Origin: Hemileia vastatrix
Taxonomy: Eukaryota; Basidiomycota; Pucciniomycetes; Pucciniales; Zaghouaniaceae
Length of the DNA stretch: 64,000 nucleotides
Assembly: GCA_030280995.1 (NCBI GenBank)
Contig: JASXTE010000015.1
Span: forward strand, 22,154,501 to 22,218,500
Direction of reading: 5' to 3'
In this document: piece after piece, positions 1-11,639 of the stretch
Layout: the number at the start of each line of letters is the position of its first letter
Position numbering within the stretch: the stretch's first letter is position 1
The notes under the pieces: model-generated
Databases searched by the model: none
What the model was told of the DNA's origin: nothing
Seen by the model: the letters and a program-made list of their open reading frames with translations, nothing else
Program-made: the position numbers and the translations under genes

Positions 1-786
1 GGGTTTATCATTGAAGTATCAATCACACTAAAGAAGTAGTTACATTAGAATATTGATTAGTATGCCTACTAGAACCAGCCTCTACTGATCTCAAGTTATC
101 ATCTCCCATTCCAGAATTACCTGATGGAACTGAATTAGTAACAAGAAAGGGAAATTGAGATTCAATGGAGGGCTTTAACATGGTTTTGGCAAAACATGGA
201 AGTGGTTTTTTTTCCTTCTTCTTCCTCCTTGGTAAGGGTGAGGAGAAGATTGGTTGAATTTTTGGGGTCTGGAGGGACCTGCCTGGTGAGATTGTTGCAT
301 TTGTTGAGCTTGGGTGGAGTCCCACTGCTATTTTTAAACTTCCACCTTTTTCTGTTGATGAGGAGGCAACTGAGGAGGGGGTTTTCTGCTTGTGGAGGTT
401 TCCTCTTCTCTTGGAGAAAAGTCTCTACATTTTTTAGTTCTACTTCTAGGAACTCTACCTTTTATTTTAGCCTGAGGTTCTCTGACTTCAACTCCTTGAT
501 GTTAGTTGGCAGGTTGTTTACCTGCTGCTTTGAGGGAATCTTTTTAATTTGGAAGCCTTTGGGAAGCTCTGCTGGGGGAATCACTTGGGGCTTTGAGTCC
601 AGAGGAGTCTTCTCTTTTTTTATCTCTACCTCCTGCATTTCTACATCCTGTTTGGTTCAATAATTGATTTATTTGAGTAAGTTTAGCAGTCAAAGGAGAA
701 CTTACAGAAGACTCATCATAATCAATCAGGTCCAAATCCTCTTCACGGGTAGTAGAAACACTTAAATCAGCCATTGTTTGTATCAC
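1..786 (-). pseudogene. gag-like N-terminal module of a gypsy-type element (copy A, truncated by window edge)
   Basis: Minus-strand reading begins at ATG 786 or the in-frame ATG at 774 (MADLSVSTTREEDLDLID) and runs leftward with several stops and frame changes. The product is hydrophilic, with a Lys/Glu/Arg-rich stretch near 330-480 that looks coiled-coil, then a Pro/Ser-rich stretch and the motif KPSIESQFPFLVT near 160. The same modules, in the same order, recur on the minus strand at 2590-3215, and a comparable N-terminal coiled-coil plus linker heads the gag of gypsy 1 at 33.9-34.5 kb. I infer a retroelement gag leader region; no catalytic motif is present and the element continues off the left edge. 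Confidence is limited by the decay. Confidence 0.45.
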
Positions 787-879
787 TTGAGCTGAGAGAA
801 AAAGGAAATATTAATATTTAATTGGTTATTATTATATTTTTAAAAAAATAAAAGATAAAATAAAAATATTTTAAGTATA

Positions 880-1275
880 TGATCAATTACCAGGATTTTA
901 AATCAACTGAAATAATTATTAAAAATTTTAATTAATCAAGTTAACTAAGATATTTATATTTTATTACCAGGATTTAAATATATCAACTGATATAGTAAAA
1001 TAATTTATAAGTTATCAGTACAAGGAGTCAACTGAAATAATTAACACAATTCTTAATCAAAAATAATTTATATATTGATATATAATTACCAGGACTAAGT
1101 GTCAACTGAATCTTTAATTAACAGGACTATATGTCAACTGAAATAATTTAATATAGTTTTTAATCAATTAATTAATTTATATATTATTATTTTAATACCA
1201 GGACTAATTTTCAACTGAAGTAATAAAATAATATTTTAATTATCAGGACAAAATTTCAACTGAAATAATCAAAAA
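880..1275. repeat. degenerate minisatellite, core TACCAGGACTAA..GTCAACTGAAATAATT
   Basis: About seven imperfect copies of a core reading (T)ACCAGGAxTxx...TCAACTGAAATAAT occur at roughly 888, 965, 1015, 1085, 1118, 1195 and 1237, separated by AT-rich spacers of variable length (35-80 bp). It lies immediately upstream, in the minus sense, of the copy A gag-like module, so it is probably in the leader or LTR of that element. No coding potential is seen. Confidence 0.7.
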
Positions 1276-2589
1276 AATATATATAATATAATTTATTAAT
1301 GTAGTTATATTACTTCTAGGACTAAGAACAAAGATGCTCTATCTTGGTCAACTAGGAAAAAAATATATATTATATACCTGAAACCTCCCCCTGTAATTTG
1401 AGCAATTTAATTTCAACTACAGAGTGCTGAGTAAAAGATAAATGTATATAATGAAATATGCAGAGTGAGACCTACAAATAATAAATGTTATAGTCACTAA
1501 AAATATATAGGACAATTATGCCTATATAAGCCTTAAATTTGGGGTAAGGTTTGATTCCCACTCACAGAAAAAAGGTTAGTCACATGCCTTTTGACATTCA
1601 TTGTTTGTCGTTTGTCCAAAAATTGCTATTGGTGTGTTGGAGTCAATAGTCTTACGGTCGCCAGCATCAAGATATCAATGGGTCAACCAGAATTTGGAAA
1701 GGCTTCCAACTATCAGGATGTCTCTTTTGGTCTAGAAGAATTTTCAACAGTCCAACAGCGGTGATAGTTGTAGGAAGACTCAATATTTCGAAATTGTGTA
1801 CATATTTATTTCATTATAAGATATTACTCAAGTAAAAGGTAAAAAGAGTTATTATAATTCTTTTCAAGAATTAGAAATATGCAGATGTAAATACTTAGAT
1901 AGTAAATAGTAGTAATAAATTAATTTGTTGTATATAAAATATAATGTGTAAAGTAAGAATGGAATGAAAGAAAATAGCCAGAATAAGAGCCAGAATAAGA
2001 GCCCTTATATAGGCAAAAAGGGGAGAAAATATGGAATAAAAATTCTATATACATGAGTATGGGAGAAAGAACAATTCAAATATTAAAGTTTTTCTATAAA
2101 GAATGCATCCATATACCTTATTTAACTATATATGTCCATTTTATTTATTTTATTTTATTTTGCTGTAAATGTCAAAGTAAGAAAAAAATAATTTGGATTT
2201 AATATTAAGTATTAATAAATTTTTATTTCACCTCTCAACTGTCATGAGGAAATTTTCAAAGGATAAAAAATGAGGGACATTAAATTTAAATAATTACTTG
2301 ATTTTACTTATTTTAATTAGTTAAATTATTATATGTAAATTGAAAAGTAAGTATAATTAAGAAAATAAGAAATAAAGGTGTTTCTCTATCCTAGTAAAGA
2401 ATTAATTATTTACTGGGTAAGTCTAGTAGCCTGGCTGAAAGATACCCTATTTAACTCACCTTCAATGCTTTTTAACCTTGTTCAGTTAACAATCTATTAA
2501 TTTTTTGGTAAATTGTAAGTTATTCATTATCTAATTTTGTTTTGTGATTATGTCTCTCAAATATTGATCATTAATAGTTGCTACATTAG
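1276..2589. other. AT-rich non-coding, probably LTR or leader of copy A; LTR-like end at about 2441
   Basis: No gene is visible. The stretch ending GCCTGGCTGA near 2441 resembles the right terminus of the solo LTR at 4249-5386 (GCCTGGCTGACA), so an LTR of that family probably ends here, in the right place to be the 5' LTR of the minus-strand copy A. I could not fix its left boundary, and the final CA is not preserved. 1981-2010 holds a short direct duplication (CAGAATAAGAGC twice). Confidence 0.35.
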
Positions 2590-3215
2590 GAGCATTTCTC
2601 AGGAGAGAGATAGAGTAATTTTCAAGAGCCTCATCAACTTCAGGATCAATTGATTAATCTATATTAGCCATCTCTGGATTTATCATTGAAGTAGCAATTA
2701 CAACTAAAGGGTTATTTACATGACTAGAGCATTTATTACTTTCTCTTCTTGAACCAGCTTCTCCTAGTCTCAAAGTGTTATATACCATCCCATATTTACC
2801 TGAAGGAGCTGAATCAGTAACAAGAAAAGGAACTTGAGATTCAATGGAAGGCCTTACCATGGTTTTGGGATTATTTGAATATGATTTTTTTTCTTACTTC
2901 TGCCTCCTTGGTAAGGGTGAGGAGGAGTGGTATTGAAGTTTTGGGGCCTGGTGGGTCATGCTTGAGGAGCCTGTTTCACTTGCTGAGGCTGAAGGGTGTC
3001 CCATTGGGTGTTCAGCTATTCCCATTTCCATTTTGACACTTCCACTTTTTCTTGTTGTTGAGGAGCCAACTGTGGAAGGGGTTTTGCTACCTGTGGATGT
3101 TTCTTCTCCTCTTGAAGATAAGTTTCCATGCTTCTTATTTTTTTTTCTAGGGGCTCTACCTTTGCCCTTATTTTGAGTTTCTCTGACTTCAACTTGGGAA
3201 CATTCAATTCAATCT
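2590..3215 (-). pseudogene. gag-like N-terminal module (copy B)
   Basis: Minus-strand translation gives a charged segment (KIRSMETYLQEEKKHP) followed by a Pro/Gln-rich linker and, further left, the shared block RPSIESQVPFLVTDSAPSG at about 2790-2850. It is a diverged copy of the module at 1-786: both share the PSIESQ.PFLVT block, the Lys-rich run and the same trailing sequence. The reading is broken by stops. At about 3215 it abuts the plus-strand gag of a different chromovirus, so the two modules stand head to head, which implies an inversion, a nested insertion or a deletion junction here. Function is inferred only from similarity to the gypsy 1 leader. Confidence 0.45.
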
Positions 3216-3289
3216 GTAGAGGACATCCCTAGGTATTTCAAAAATTCTAGTGAGAAGGAAGAAGTCAAGGATACAATGCATGAGGAACC

Positions 3290-4140
3290 ACCATCCCCAG
3301 CTTCCAACCCTTTGGGCTAAGCTTCTTAACCTTGTCCAGCTCTTTCATTGGAAGATTTTATGAAATTATCATTAAAATCAATTTCTAATCTTTCTCCCTT
3401 GGAGAGCTCTAAATTTAAAACTTCCTCAATGAAATCACCAGTTAAATTCAATGGAGAACATCCTGAAAGATTGCAACCTTTTTTGCAAACCTGAAAATTT
3501 TTCTTCCACAATGACCCTTTAAATTTCAATACAGATTTCTCCAAGATCAACTCTTTAAGTTATTTGGTGACCCTAACAAAAATGATAACACAGAAATTGA
3601 CTTAGATTTCTTTTGCATGAACAATAATGGTAAAGATTCTGAATATATCTGGAATTTCAGGGCTCTACAAATTCAAGTAGGTTGGAATGATGCAGCCCTA
3701 AAGTATCATTTCAAAAATGGACTGCCTTCAAGGTTACTTGAACAACTAAATCTTCATGGTCAGAAAATGTCAACCTTAATGGATCTAATGGATAGGATCC
3801 TCAAACTAGATAGCATTCACCAAAGCCATCTTCAACAAAGGTGTCATGCCAATGAATGTAATGGTTGAAACTTCAAATCCAGAACTTCTTTGAATAATCC
3901 TTGACCCACTTAATCTTAATCTCAAACCAAACCTAATCAAAAGGGTAAATAAAACTCTTGATCCAAAGGCTGTACCCCAGGCAATATCAGTAAGGTATTG
4001 GATCTAAAGGTGTAATTGAAGGAAGCTGAGAGGAAAATAAGAGCAGATCATGGGTTTTGTATGTATTGTGGGGGTAAAAACAAGTTGTATGAATGTGATA
4101 TATTAAAGAATAGAGAAGGTAACAGTTCCAAGTTAAAAAA
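3290..4140 (+). pseudogene. chromovirus A gag (capsid-like) with degenerate zinc knuckle
   Basis: Plus-strand gag read in pieces: VKFNGEHPERLQPFLQT near 3441, a frameshifted section to 3600, then the longest intact piece, 3617-3868, containing the capsid-type segment FRALQIQVGWNDAALKYHF and LPSRLLEQL. Downstream at about 4050-4110 is FCMYCGGKNKLYEC, a CX2C...C knuckle in which the usual His is missing. The gag would package RNA into cytoplasmic particles in a live element; this one has stops and small deletions. The family assignment is firm because the retrotransposon-gag pattern leads directly into a chromovirus pol. Confidence 0.75.
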
Positions 4141-4248
4141 CTTGTGAATAGTTTACTTGTGTGCAAAGCAAACTATTTTATATCTGCCAGAGCACTGAAA
4201 TTCATGTCCTAAGGACTGGAGTTGCTCTTAACCTTTTGAGACTAATTC

Positions 4249-5386
4249 TGTCGGTCAGTCGTCTAGAAGAGGTAAGGAAAATAGGAGAAAAGGAGGAGGG
4301 AAGGAGAAGGACAAGGGAAAATAAAGAAATAAATCACAATAATATATATTTAATTTATTTGAGAGGGAAACAACGGTGAGCAACTTTGAGAGGTGACAAA
4401 AACTTAGATTTTATTAACAATAATATTATTAAATGTAAGGGTTCTGTGCGGCAAGCACTTTTAATTACTATCAGACTTAAAGCAACCTTTAATTTGTTAT
4501 ATAGACTTTTAATTAGATTTGTATTACTAATAAAAAAAATATAAACGTAATAAAATAGTTATTTAATTTGTTGAGTGTGTAATAAGTGATGAGGCTACAG
4601 GGGATTATCCAAGGCCCTTTTATAGGCAATGGGTCCTCTGAAGCGCTACTATCTTTGTAAATACAATGATTAGAATGAAGTAAAACAAATATATCAAAAG
4701 AGTAAATGAAACATAACAATATAGAGAAAAACATGAAACAATTAATTAAAACCCCAATTAAGAATCCAATTTTCCCGTCATTAATTCCCAAATCAGTAAG
4801 TGAAAAATAGTGAATAACTAAACAAGATTGGAACATAGGAACTATGAGAAAAATAATTCCAAACAGATGGTACAGTCTGATTAAAGGACATTTTAAGTGA
4901 AACAAAAAATAATTTGATGCAACAAAACATGCAATTAATCTCAATTTAGTCCAAATTAATTTATTTGTTTTTTCTAACACAATTAAGGGTCAAAAGAAGC
5001 GTCATTAATTATTGTTTAGTATCATATGAGAGGTATTATTTAATATATAAATTTAAGTAATTAATTTAAATATATTATAAATCAATTTTACACTTATAAT
5101 TATAATATATGTTTTTCAATTAATTAAATATAAATTTATAATTATTAAATACATAAAAATGCGCCATTATTTGTAGAATATATTATATTATGTTCAATTT
5201 AAATGTATATAAAAATATATATAACCAATAAATTTAATGTAACACTTGTATATAATAAAATACTTATATAATTTCATTATGCAATAAAATATTAAGTTAT
5301 ATTCATTAAATACAATTCTTACCCACTCTTTAAGGTTTTATAATTTATATATCATTTACTGGACTCCTGGAAAAGCCTGGCTGACA
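4249..5386. mobile_element. solo LTR with 5-bp TSD AATTC, inserted in chromovirus A
   Basis: The block starts TGTCGGTCAG and ends CCTGGCTGACA, with the TG...CA ends of an LTR and a short terminal inverted repeat (TGTC/GACA). It is flanked by perfect direct repeats AATTC at 4244-4248 and 5387-5391. Its length is 1138 bp. It carries no element genes, so it is a solo LTR left by LTR-LTR recombination. The ends resemble the gypsy LTR family at 18.7, 26.0, 35.1 and 50.6 kb, though the interior is diverged. Confidence 0.85.
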
Positions 5387-5539
5387 AATTCTTTTTAAGG
5401 AGGATTTTACCTTCAGTTGACTTATTGACTCTTGAGCTTCAATTTCATTTATCAGTTTATCTTTTCCCAAAAAACTTAAACTGACATTTGTAGACATTGA
5501 CCAAATTTCAATTTATCTGGTCAAATAAGAGGAACCCAA

Positions 5540-7430
5540 ATGTTGGGTTAGTAAGAAAGTTTTATGGGTTTTTAACTTTCTAAATTTTCCTTTCTTCAAG
5601 TGGGAATTAACAGTCCTGGATACCCCAAGTATGGACAATACCATTCTTGTCCATGACTTCTTACATAATTAGAACTTCAAAATTGATTGGTCACAGGGAT
5701 TAATCACCCCTTTTTCTAAGTATATTTCTGATTCATTAATTCAGTTCAATAGGGAATTAAACAACCCACCTGACCAATCCTGCTAGAGGACACTTCTATT
5801 CCAGATGTATCGCAATTATCTGATTTTCCTTTAAATGAGAATTTGGCTAACCATTCTAGTTTTACTACTTTACTTGAAGAGGATTTCAATAGCCTTGAAG
5901 TAATCAATTTTTGCTCTCTAAATACAGGTCTACCCTTAACAGACTTCTTCAAAGATTAGGAAGATGGTCAAATCAATATTGAAGCCATTAAATTGGCTCT
6001 ACCTGAAGTTTACCATGACTTCATTGATGTTTTCCTAATCTGTAAGACCAACAAAATACTGTCTAATTGACCCTAAAATCATCAAATATATTTAATAGGT
6101 GCAGTACCATTGGCAGTTCCTGGCTATTCTTTGTTGAAGGACAAATCTCAGGTTCTTCAAGACTACATTTCAGATAATTTAGCAAAAGTTTTCATTCAAG
6201 CCAGTAAGTCACCAACCAGATCTCCAGTTCTTTTTTTAAGAAAAAAGATGGAAGGCTTAGGTTATGTGTTGATTATAGAAAGCTCAATGCAGTGACTAAG
6301 AAGAAAAAATATCCTGTACCTCCTATGTCATTACTTATTACCTTGTTTGATGGTGCTAATTTTTTTTTCAAAAATTGATCTCAGAGGTGCTTACAATATT
6401 ATATGTATTGCAGCAGGTCATGAACCTTTAACTGAAATGCATACCAGATTTGTTAGTTTTTAATATTTATTAATGCCCTTCGGATTGTGTAATGCACCAT
6501 TGACTTTTAAAACTTTTGTCAATGATATCTTCCAAGATATTGGTGAACAGTTTGTTGTTGTCTACCTGGATGACATTTTAATCTTCTCAAAGACCCTTGA
6601 AGAAGATATCCAATATTTCAAGATGGTTCCTTCTTATCTTCAAGAACAAGAACTCTACGCCAAGCCCACTAAATGTAAACTACATCTATAAGCTATCAAC
6701 TTTTTGGGCTTAAAATCGTCCACTGATGGTTTAGTCCTGGATGATAAAAAGGTTAAAAAGGTCTTGGAACAGCCAGAGCCAACCAACCTAAAATTCTTAC
6801 ATGGATTTTTGGGTTTCGCAAATTTCTATAGAAGATTTATAAAGGATTACTCTAAAACTATTGCAAATCTTACTTCTATTCTTAAAAAAGATACTCCCTT
6901 TGTCTTCACAGAAATAGAACAAAAAGAATTTGAAGCATTGAAGTTTGTGTTCACCACAGCTCCAATTCTTTGACACTTTGATCCTGCAGCCTCCACAATA
7001 GTTGAGACAGATGCTAGCAATTATACTATAGCTGGGGTAATATCTCAATTAAATCCTGAAACAAAATTGTTTCATCCTGTTGCATTTGAATCAAGAAAAA
7101 TTATTGCAGCAGAATAAATTTATGAAATTCATGATAAAGAGTTATTAGCTATTATTCCTTATCTTAAAAAATGGCATTCTTTTCTTCTCAGTCTAAATAT
7201 TTATTTTCAAATCCTAACTGATCATAATGCTTTGAATTACTTCATGTTTTCCAAAGTAATAAATAGATGTCAGGCTAGGTGGGCTGATTTCTTATCTGAA
7301 TTTTATTTTAATATCACCTACCACCCAGGAAAAAATTGTGTAGTTCCTGATATTTTATCACATTGGGAAAACATTTATTTGCAGAACGAGGAGGCATTTG
7401 CTGACCATAATCCAGAAAATGTGAAATAAA
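5540..7430 (+). pseudogene. chromovirus A pol: reverse transcriptase and RNase H
   Basis: After a broken linker that includes the segment VLDTPSMDNTIL near 5610, RT motifs follow in order: the fingers region near 6110-6295, a DYRKLNAVTKKKKYP-type motif near 6270 in a shifted frame, MPFGLCNAPLTF at 6473, and the catalytic VVVYLDDILIFS near 6557-6590 with YLDD intact. LHGFLGFANFYRRFI near 6800 is the classic RT connection. RNase H follows with VETDASNYTIAG at 7001, HDKELLAII near 7130 and TDHNALNYF near 7220. Stops at about 6466, 6690, 6972 and 7117, plus frameshifts, make it non-functional as read. The enzyme would copy element RNA into cDNA. Confidence 0.9.
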
Positions 7431-7639
7431 TTTTCAACTGATTGATTTTAACAAATCATTAATTTAATTCAATGACAACACAATCAATTCAAAATCCCCT
7501 ATCCAAAATTTGAGCAGCTCATTCAAAGGATGATTATTGTTTGGGGATTTAAGACAAAATACTCTTGAAGCAAGGAACCAAGAGATTCAGTATAGAATCA
7601 GGTCTGTTAGTCTTTGAAGGTAGAGTAGTCATACCTGGC

Positions 7640-8330
7640 AATAAGGATATAAAGTTATGAATTCTTAATAGTAGATATGATTCTCCATTATCTGGTCATT
7701 TTGGTGCTGATAAAACCTACCAGTTAATAGTGGGGGATTTCTTCTGGCCAGGAATGACCAGTAAAATTAAGGCCTATATTGAGGCCTTTTATGAATTTAA
7801 TAATAACAAGGTACCTAAACACAGGAAGCATTGGTTGCTTCAAACACTTCCAATTCACTCTAAACCATGTGAATCAATTTCAATGGATTTCATTTCACAA
7901 TTACCACCATCAGATAATTTCAATGCTATATTAGTCATAGTTGATATATTTTCTAAAATGTCTATTTTTATTAAAAACAATACTAGTTAAACTGCAAAAG
8001 ATTTAGCTAAATTATTTTGAGAGTTTGTCTTTTCTAAACATAGCTTACCCACTGATATTATTTCAGATAGAGGATCCCTGTTTTTCTCTACTTTCTAGAC
8101 TCAACTTTGTCAACAATTAAATATTATGAGGAATATTTCTACTGCTTATCATCCTGAAACCAACTGGCAAACCAAAAGAAATAATCAAATTCTCAAAAAA
8201 TATCTTCAAATGTATGTCAATTATGAACAAGATGATTGGGCCACATGGTTACTATTGGCCAAATTTGCTTATAACAACTTGACACATTCTTCAACAAAAA
8301 AATCTATGGAGTAAATCCTTGATTCAATCC
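7640..8330 (+). pseudogene. chromovirus A integrase, catalytic Glu and zinc Cys lost
   Basis: An HHCC-type zinc region is recognisable (SGHFGADKTYQL near 7695), but the expected Cys-x2-Cys reads F-Y-E-F near 7780, so both cysteines are now Phe. The core keeps the first Asp (ISMDFISQLPP, about 7880) and the second (IISDRGSLFF, about 8060). The third acidic position, normally in the QTER motif, reads NWQTKRNNQ near 8165, i.e. Glu to Lys. Stops occur at 7988, 8017 and 8096. The family role is insertion of cDNA into chromatin; this copy is dead on three independent grounds. Confidence 0.85.
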
Positions 8331-8589
8331 AATTCATGTAGGAATTAATCATCCTGCTTGAAATTATCGTTGAACTATTTCATGACTTCAAGGCAAGCTC
8401 CAATTAAACCTTTAGGTGGAAAATCAAAGATATAAGGAACAGGTCAACAAACATCAACAATCTGCTCCACCTCTTAAAACAGGAAATAAAGTATGTCTCA
8501 ACCCTAAAAAAATTCCAAAAACCTGACTATCAAGGAAACTATCAGAAAAGCACTTGGGTTCATTTGAAATTGATGCAGAAGTTTCTAAA

Positions 8590-8916
8590 ATTGAATTTTG
8601 ACTCATGTTACCTTTAAAATGGCAATCAATTCATCTTGTTTTTCATATATCTCTTCTGGAACTTGCTCAAGAAACATACCTGGGTAAGAAACAACCTCCT
8701 CTGGAACTGGACAAAGTAGAAGATAATCTAGAGTGGGAAGTAATTCAGATTCTTGATTCAAGAAGGCACAAGTACAAGCTTCAATACCTTGTGCAATGGG
8801 AAGGCTACCTTGATGATTCAAATAAATCATCTTGGGAACCAGCCATCAATGTTTCAAACTCTTCTGGACTTTTAAAATATTTTCATATCAAATATCCTAA
8901 AAAATCTAAACCTTAA
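8590..8916 (+). pseudogene. chromovirus A C-terminal chromodomain
   Basis: Plus-strand reading 8605-8916 contains LEWEVIQILDSRRHKYKLQ, then the aromatic-cage segment YLVQWEGYLDDSNKSSWEP and a C-terminal helix ending at 8916. This is a canonical chromodomain; in chromoviruses it follows integrase and directs insertion to methyl-histone-marked heterochromatin. The domain itself is uninterrupted, whereas the linker upstream (8330-8600) has stops. Confidence 0.88.
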
Positions 8917-9764
8917 ATTCAATTTTTCTTTAATTAAAACTTTTAAAACATTTTTTTCTTTCTATTTGTTTTCTTTTTTTTGTCTAAATATAATTTAAAA
9001 TTTCATATATTTTTTTATTAATTTTCTTTTCTTTTCCTTTCTAAAATTTCTAAATACTTAAAATAAATCAAACTCAATTTAAATTTAAAAAAAAAATCAA
9101 AATCAAAATCAATAAATTAAAATAAATTAAAAATAAACTAAATTTAAATTTCTGTTTTTCTAAATCTTATTACACCAAATTACATTTTTTCCTTCTTTTA
9201 AATAGTTCTTTATATGTTTTACAAACTTCAATTCAATCTCAATTCATTCTTTTTATTCTTTCAAGCTCATAAATTTATTTTCTTTTTCTTCTCCTACCTA
9301 AAAAATTTGCAACCATCAACATATTCATGAAACAATTCAAATCATCTTACACCTCAACTAATTTTAAACCGGAAATCTTTGTCTTTCTAAAAAAAAAAAT
9401 TCTCTTTCTTCCCTTAAAATATATTTTATTGTTCTTAAAAACACATTTTCTTTATTTATAAAATTTTCTGTAAAAAACAACTTTTTTCTTTTCTCTTTTT
9501 TATCTGAACTACTAAAATTAAACTTAAATTTTCAAAATAAAATAAACTCAAATTAAATTAAATTAAGTAAAAAAACTAAAATTTTCTTTCTCTCTCAATT
9601 TCAATTTTCTTTTTCTTTTAAATATTAAATTTCAATTTTTTTTCTTTAAAATAAATAAATTTCAATAAAATTAAAACAAAAAGTTTTAACAAATATTCAA
9701 TATAAAACTATATACAAATTTTCTTTCTTTTTTCTTTTTCTTTTCCTTCTATTTCAAAATCTTA
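8917..9764. other. AT- and T/C-rich non-coding stretch
   Basis: A strongly pyrimidine-biased plus strand (runs of TTTTC and CTTTT) with long A runs; no ORF with recognisable content. It probably represents the 3' untranslated part of chromovirus A. Confidence 0.6.
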
Positions 9765-10690
9765 TCTTCTATTTTTGACCAAATCAATTCCTTCATTTTC
9801 TCAACCAATCTTTTAATTTCCTTTCTACCATTCTTGAAAACCAATTCCTCCCCAACTGGAACCACCTCTCCAATGTCCAGTAATTATTTGGATACATAAT
9901 AAGAAGCTGCATTGATTATCCTGTCAATCTTGTCACAAAATTTTTTGACAAAAGTGGTTTTAAAAGCCTGCCCTGGCTTCTTTGACCACACTTGATTCAT
10001 CTTGATCTCCCCTTTCAATGCACCAGAAGTGGGTTCAGTCAGAGTAACCCATGAGGGACCAGCTTTGACTTGAGGTTAAACCACCACTATCTCTGGTTTT
10101 ACAGGCAATTCTTTATCAATTTCTACCTCCTGAAGAGAAGAATCAGTTAGCTACTAAAGCAAAAACAAAATTTAAAAGCTTTAAAATACTCACTTCAAAC
10201 ACAGGATCAGCTTCAATAAATAACTTAGGCCTGGTGGGTCCAACTACTTCCACCACCTCTTCATCTTCATCCTTGATAACTATTCAATGTTGGTTTACAG
10301 TGGGAGAAACCTCTACTAACACATCTGATCCATCCTTGACCAACTCATTGACCTCTTAATCCAGAGCCATTGGTCTTTTCCCCTGATTCAGACCAGCTAC
10401 CCAACTGGAGATTTTCTTCCTCTCCTCCTGATCCAGTATCTCCTCATTACCATCCACCACCAAATAATTTTTGATGGGAACTTCCCAAATTTCTTCAACA
10501 ATGGCCTGATCTTTAGAAATTGACCAAAATTTTGTCTCAGAGAAACGATCCTCAATGGCTGAGTTCTTCTCCAAAGCATCACATGTAACTTGATGTCATC
10601 AACAAAACTCACACTTCTTGTGAGGGCCTTGGGATGTGGTGCTCTCCACACAAAAGAGGTCCATAGCTATGCATGATTTGCACACTATAT
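9765..10690 (-). pseudogene. broken coding remnant of unknown family
   Basis: The minus strand carries coding-like, low-stop stretches in successive frames: an upstream piece near 10,651-10,560 (segment PHPKALTRSVSFVDDIKLHV), a 72-residue piece at 10,574-10,356 (segments WSISKDQAIVEEIWEVP and SWVAGLNQGKRPMALD), an acidic piece near 10,330-10,200, and after a gap at about 10,190-10,130 a basic helical piece down to 9765. The middle break could be an intron or decay. I do not recognise a domain. Its position between a chromovirus 3' end and an LTR-like block suggests a gag or accessory ORF of a minus-strand retroelement, which is inference. Confidence 0.35.
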
Positions 10691-10861
10691 TGAATTTCTG
10701 CATGGATTTCCAGCTGTCAGAATGGGGGTGGGGTTTTTATTATCAATCATGATAAAATATTTAAATTAAAGCTATTTACCAACTCTATTAATTTTTTTTC
10801 AAGAAGAAGGAAATGATAAGTTCTCATGCTCAACAGAGCTCACATTTTATACCCAGGCATC

Positions 10862-11639
10862 TGTCAGATACCATGTGACACTTGAAGAAAAAGTCAATCT
10901 TTTAATCCATAAATCAGTGCACAAATGCATACTCAAAGTGCAGAAAGCAACATCTACCTAGTAACTGCTTTTTCCCTTTGTTTTCTCAATTCAAAAATGC
11001 TAGCAACTGGGCTATCTAAACCTTAAATCTAAATTAGTCAATCATCTGCTTATACTTTTCAAATTTAAGCAAATGTGTGATGTATTAGTTCTCAGATCAA
11101 TAGTATAGTTTCAATGTTGGGTTATTGTGTTTTTTATGGGTAATTAAAGGTCTGTAAGTAGGAATAGGAGTAAATTTAAAGGATCTGTGGTATATATTGG
11201 AGGTTCAGTGATAAATTAAGGGCAGTTTATTAAAGGGCTCAATGTGATGTGGAGTTGTCTATATAGCTGGGGGGATTTGGTTTGACATTACTTAGAATTA
11301 AATTATAATATTGTTGTGATAGTAGTTGAACTTATATAAAGCTATTATTGTTTCCTACCTTTCTTAATAATCAATTTCTCTTCAAAATATTAAAACTTCT
11401 AAACCCCTTTTGATTATTAAGTTCAAACCCATTGTGAGATTCCTTGAATTTTAGGGTTACTCTACCATACATTATTATTCATCTTGAACTTACCTCAAAG
11501 AAAGTAATTTATCTTTGATGTATCTTCAAACCACTCCCTTGAAGCATTCCTCTCTTCTTCAAAGAAGTCTTCAATCACATTCACCAATCTCACTTACCCA
11601 GGAACACCCTCAACCTTGTGTGTAGGCCATCTGGTGACA
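10862..11639. mobile_element. LTR-like block X', inverted relative of solo LTR X
   Basis: It starts TGTCAGATACC and ends CTGGTGACA (TGTCA/TGACA ends). Read in reverse complement it aligns along its length with LTR X, which is now split as 18,179-18,708 plus 36,261-36,719: shared landmarks are the Val-Gly-like string CAAGGTTGAGGG.GTTCCT at one end and TTTGCTTAAATT.GAAAAG plus a TTGAGAAAACAAAGG block toward the other. No matching 5-bp flanks were found (GCATC versus AATAC), so it may be one LTR of a longer element, or it may have lost its TSD. Confidence 0.55.

Larger units (their letters stand above)
3216..8916 (+). mobile_element. Ty3/gypsy chromovirus A, internal region, inactivated
   Basis: Plus-strand retrotransposon with the order gag, CCHC-like knuckle, (protease remnant), reverse transcriptase, RNase H, integrase, chromodomain. 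That order and the C-terminal chromodomain define a chromovirus. Many stops and frameshifts occur throughout, and a 1138-bp solo LTR sits between gag and pol at 4249-5386. No flanking LTR pair could be matched with confidence: the LTR-like block at 10,862-11,639 is a candidate 3' LTR, but its partner is not in the window. Confidence 0.85.
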
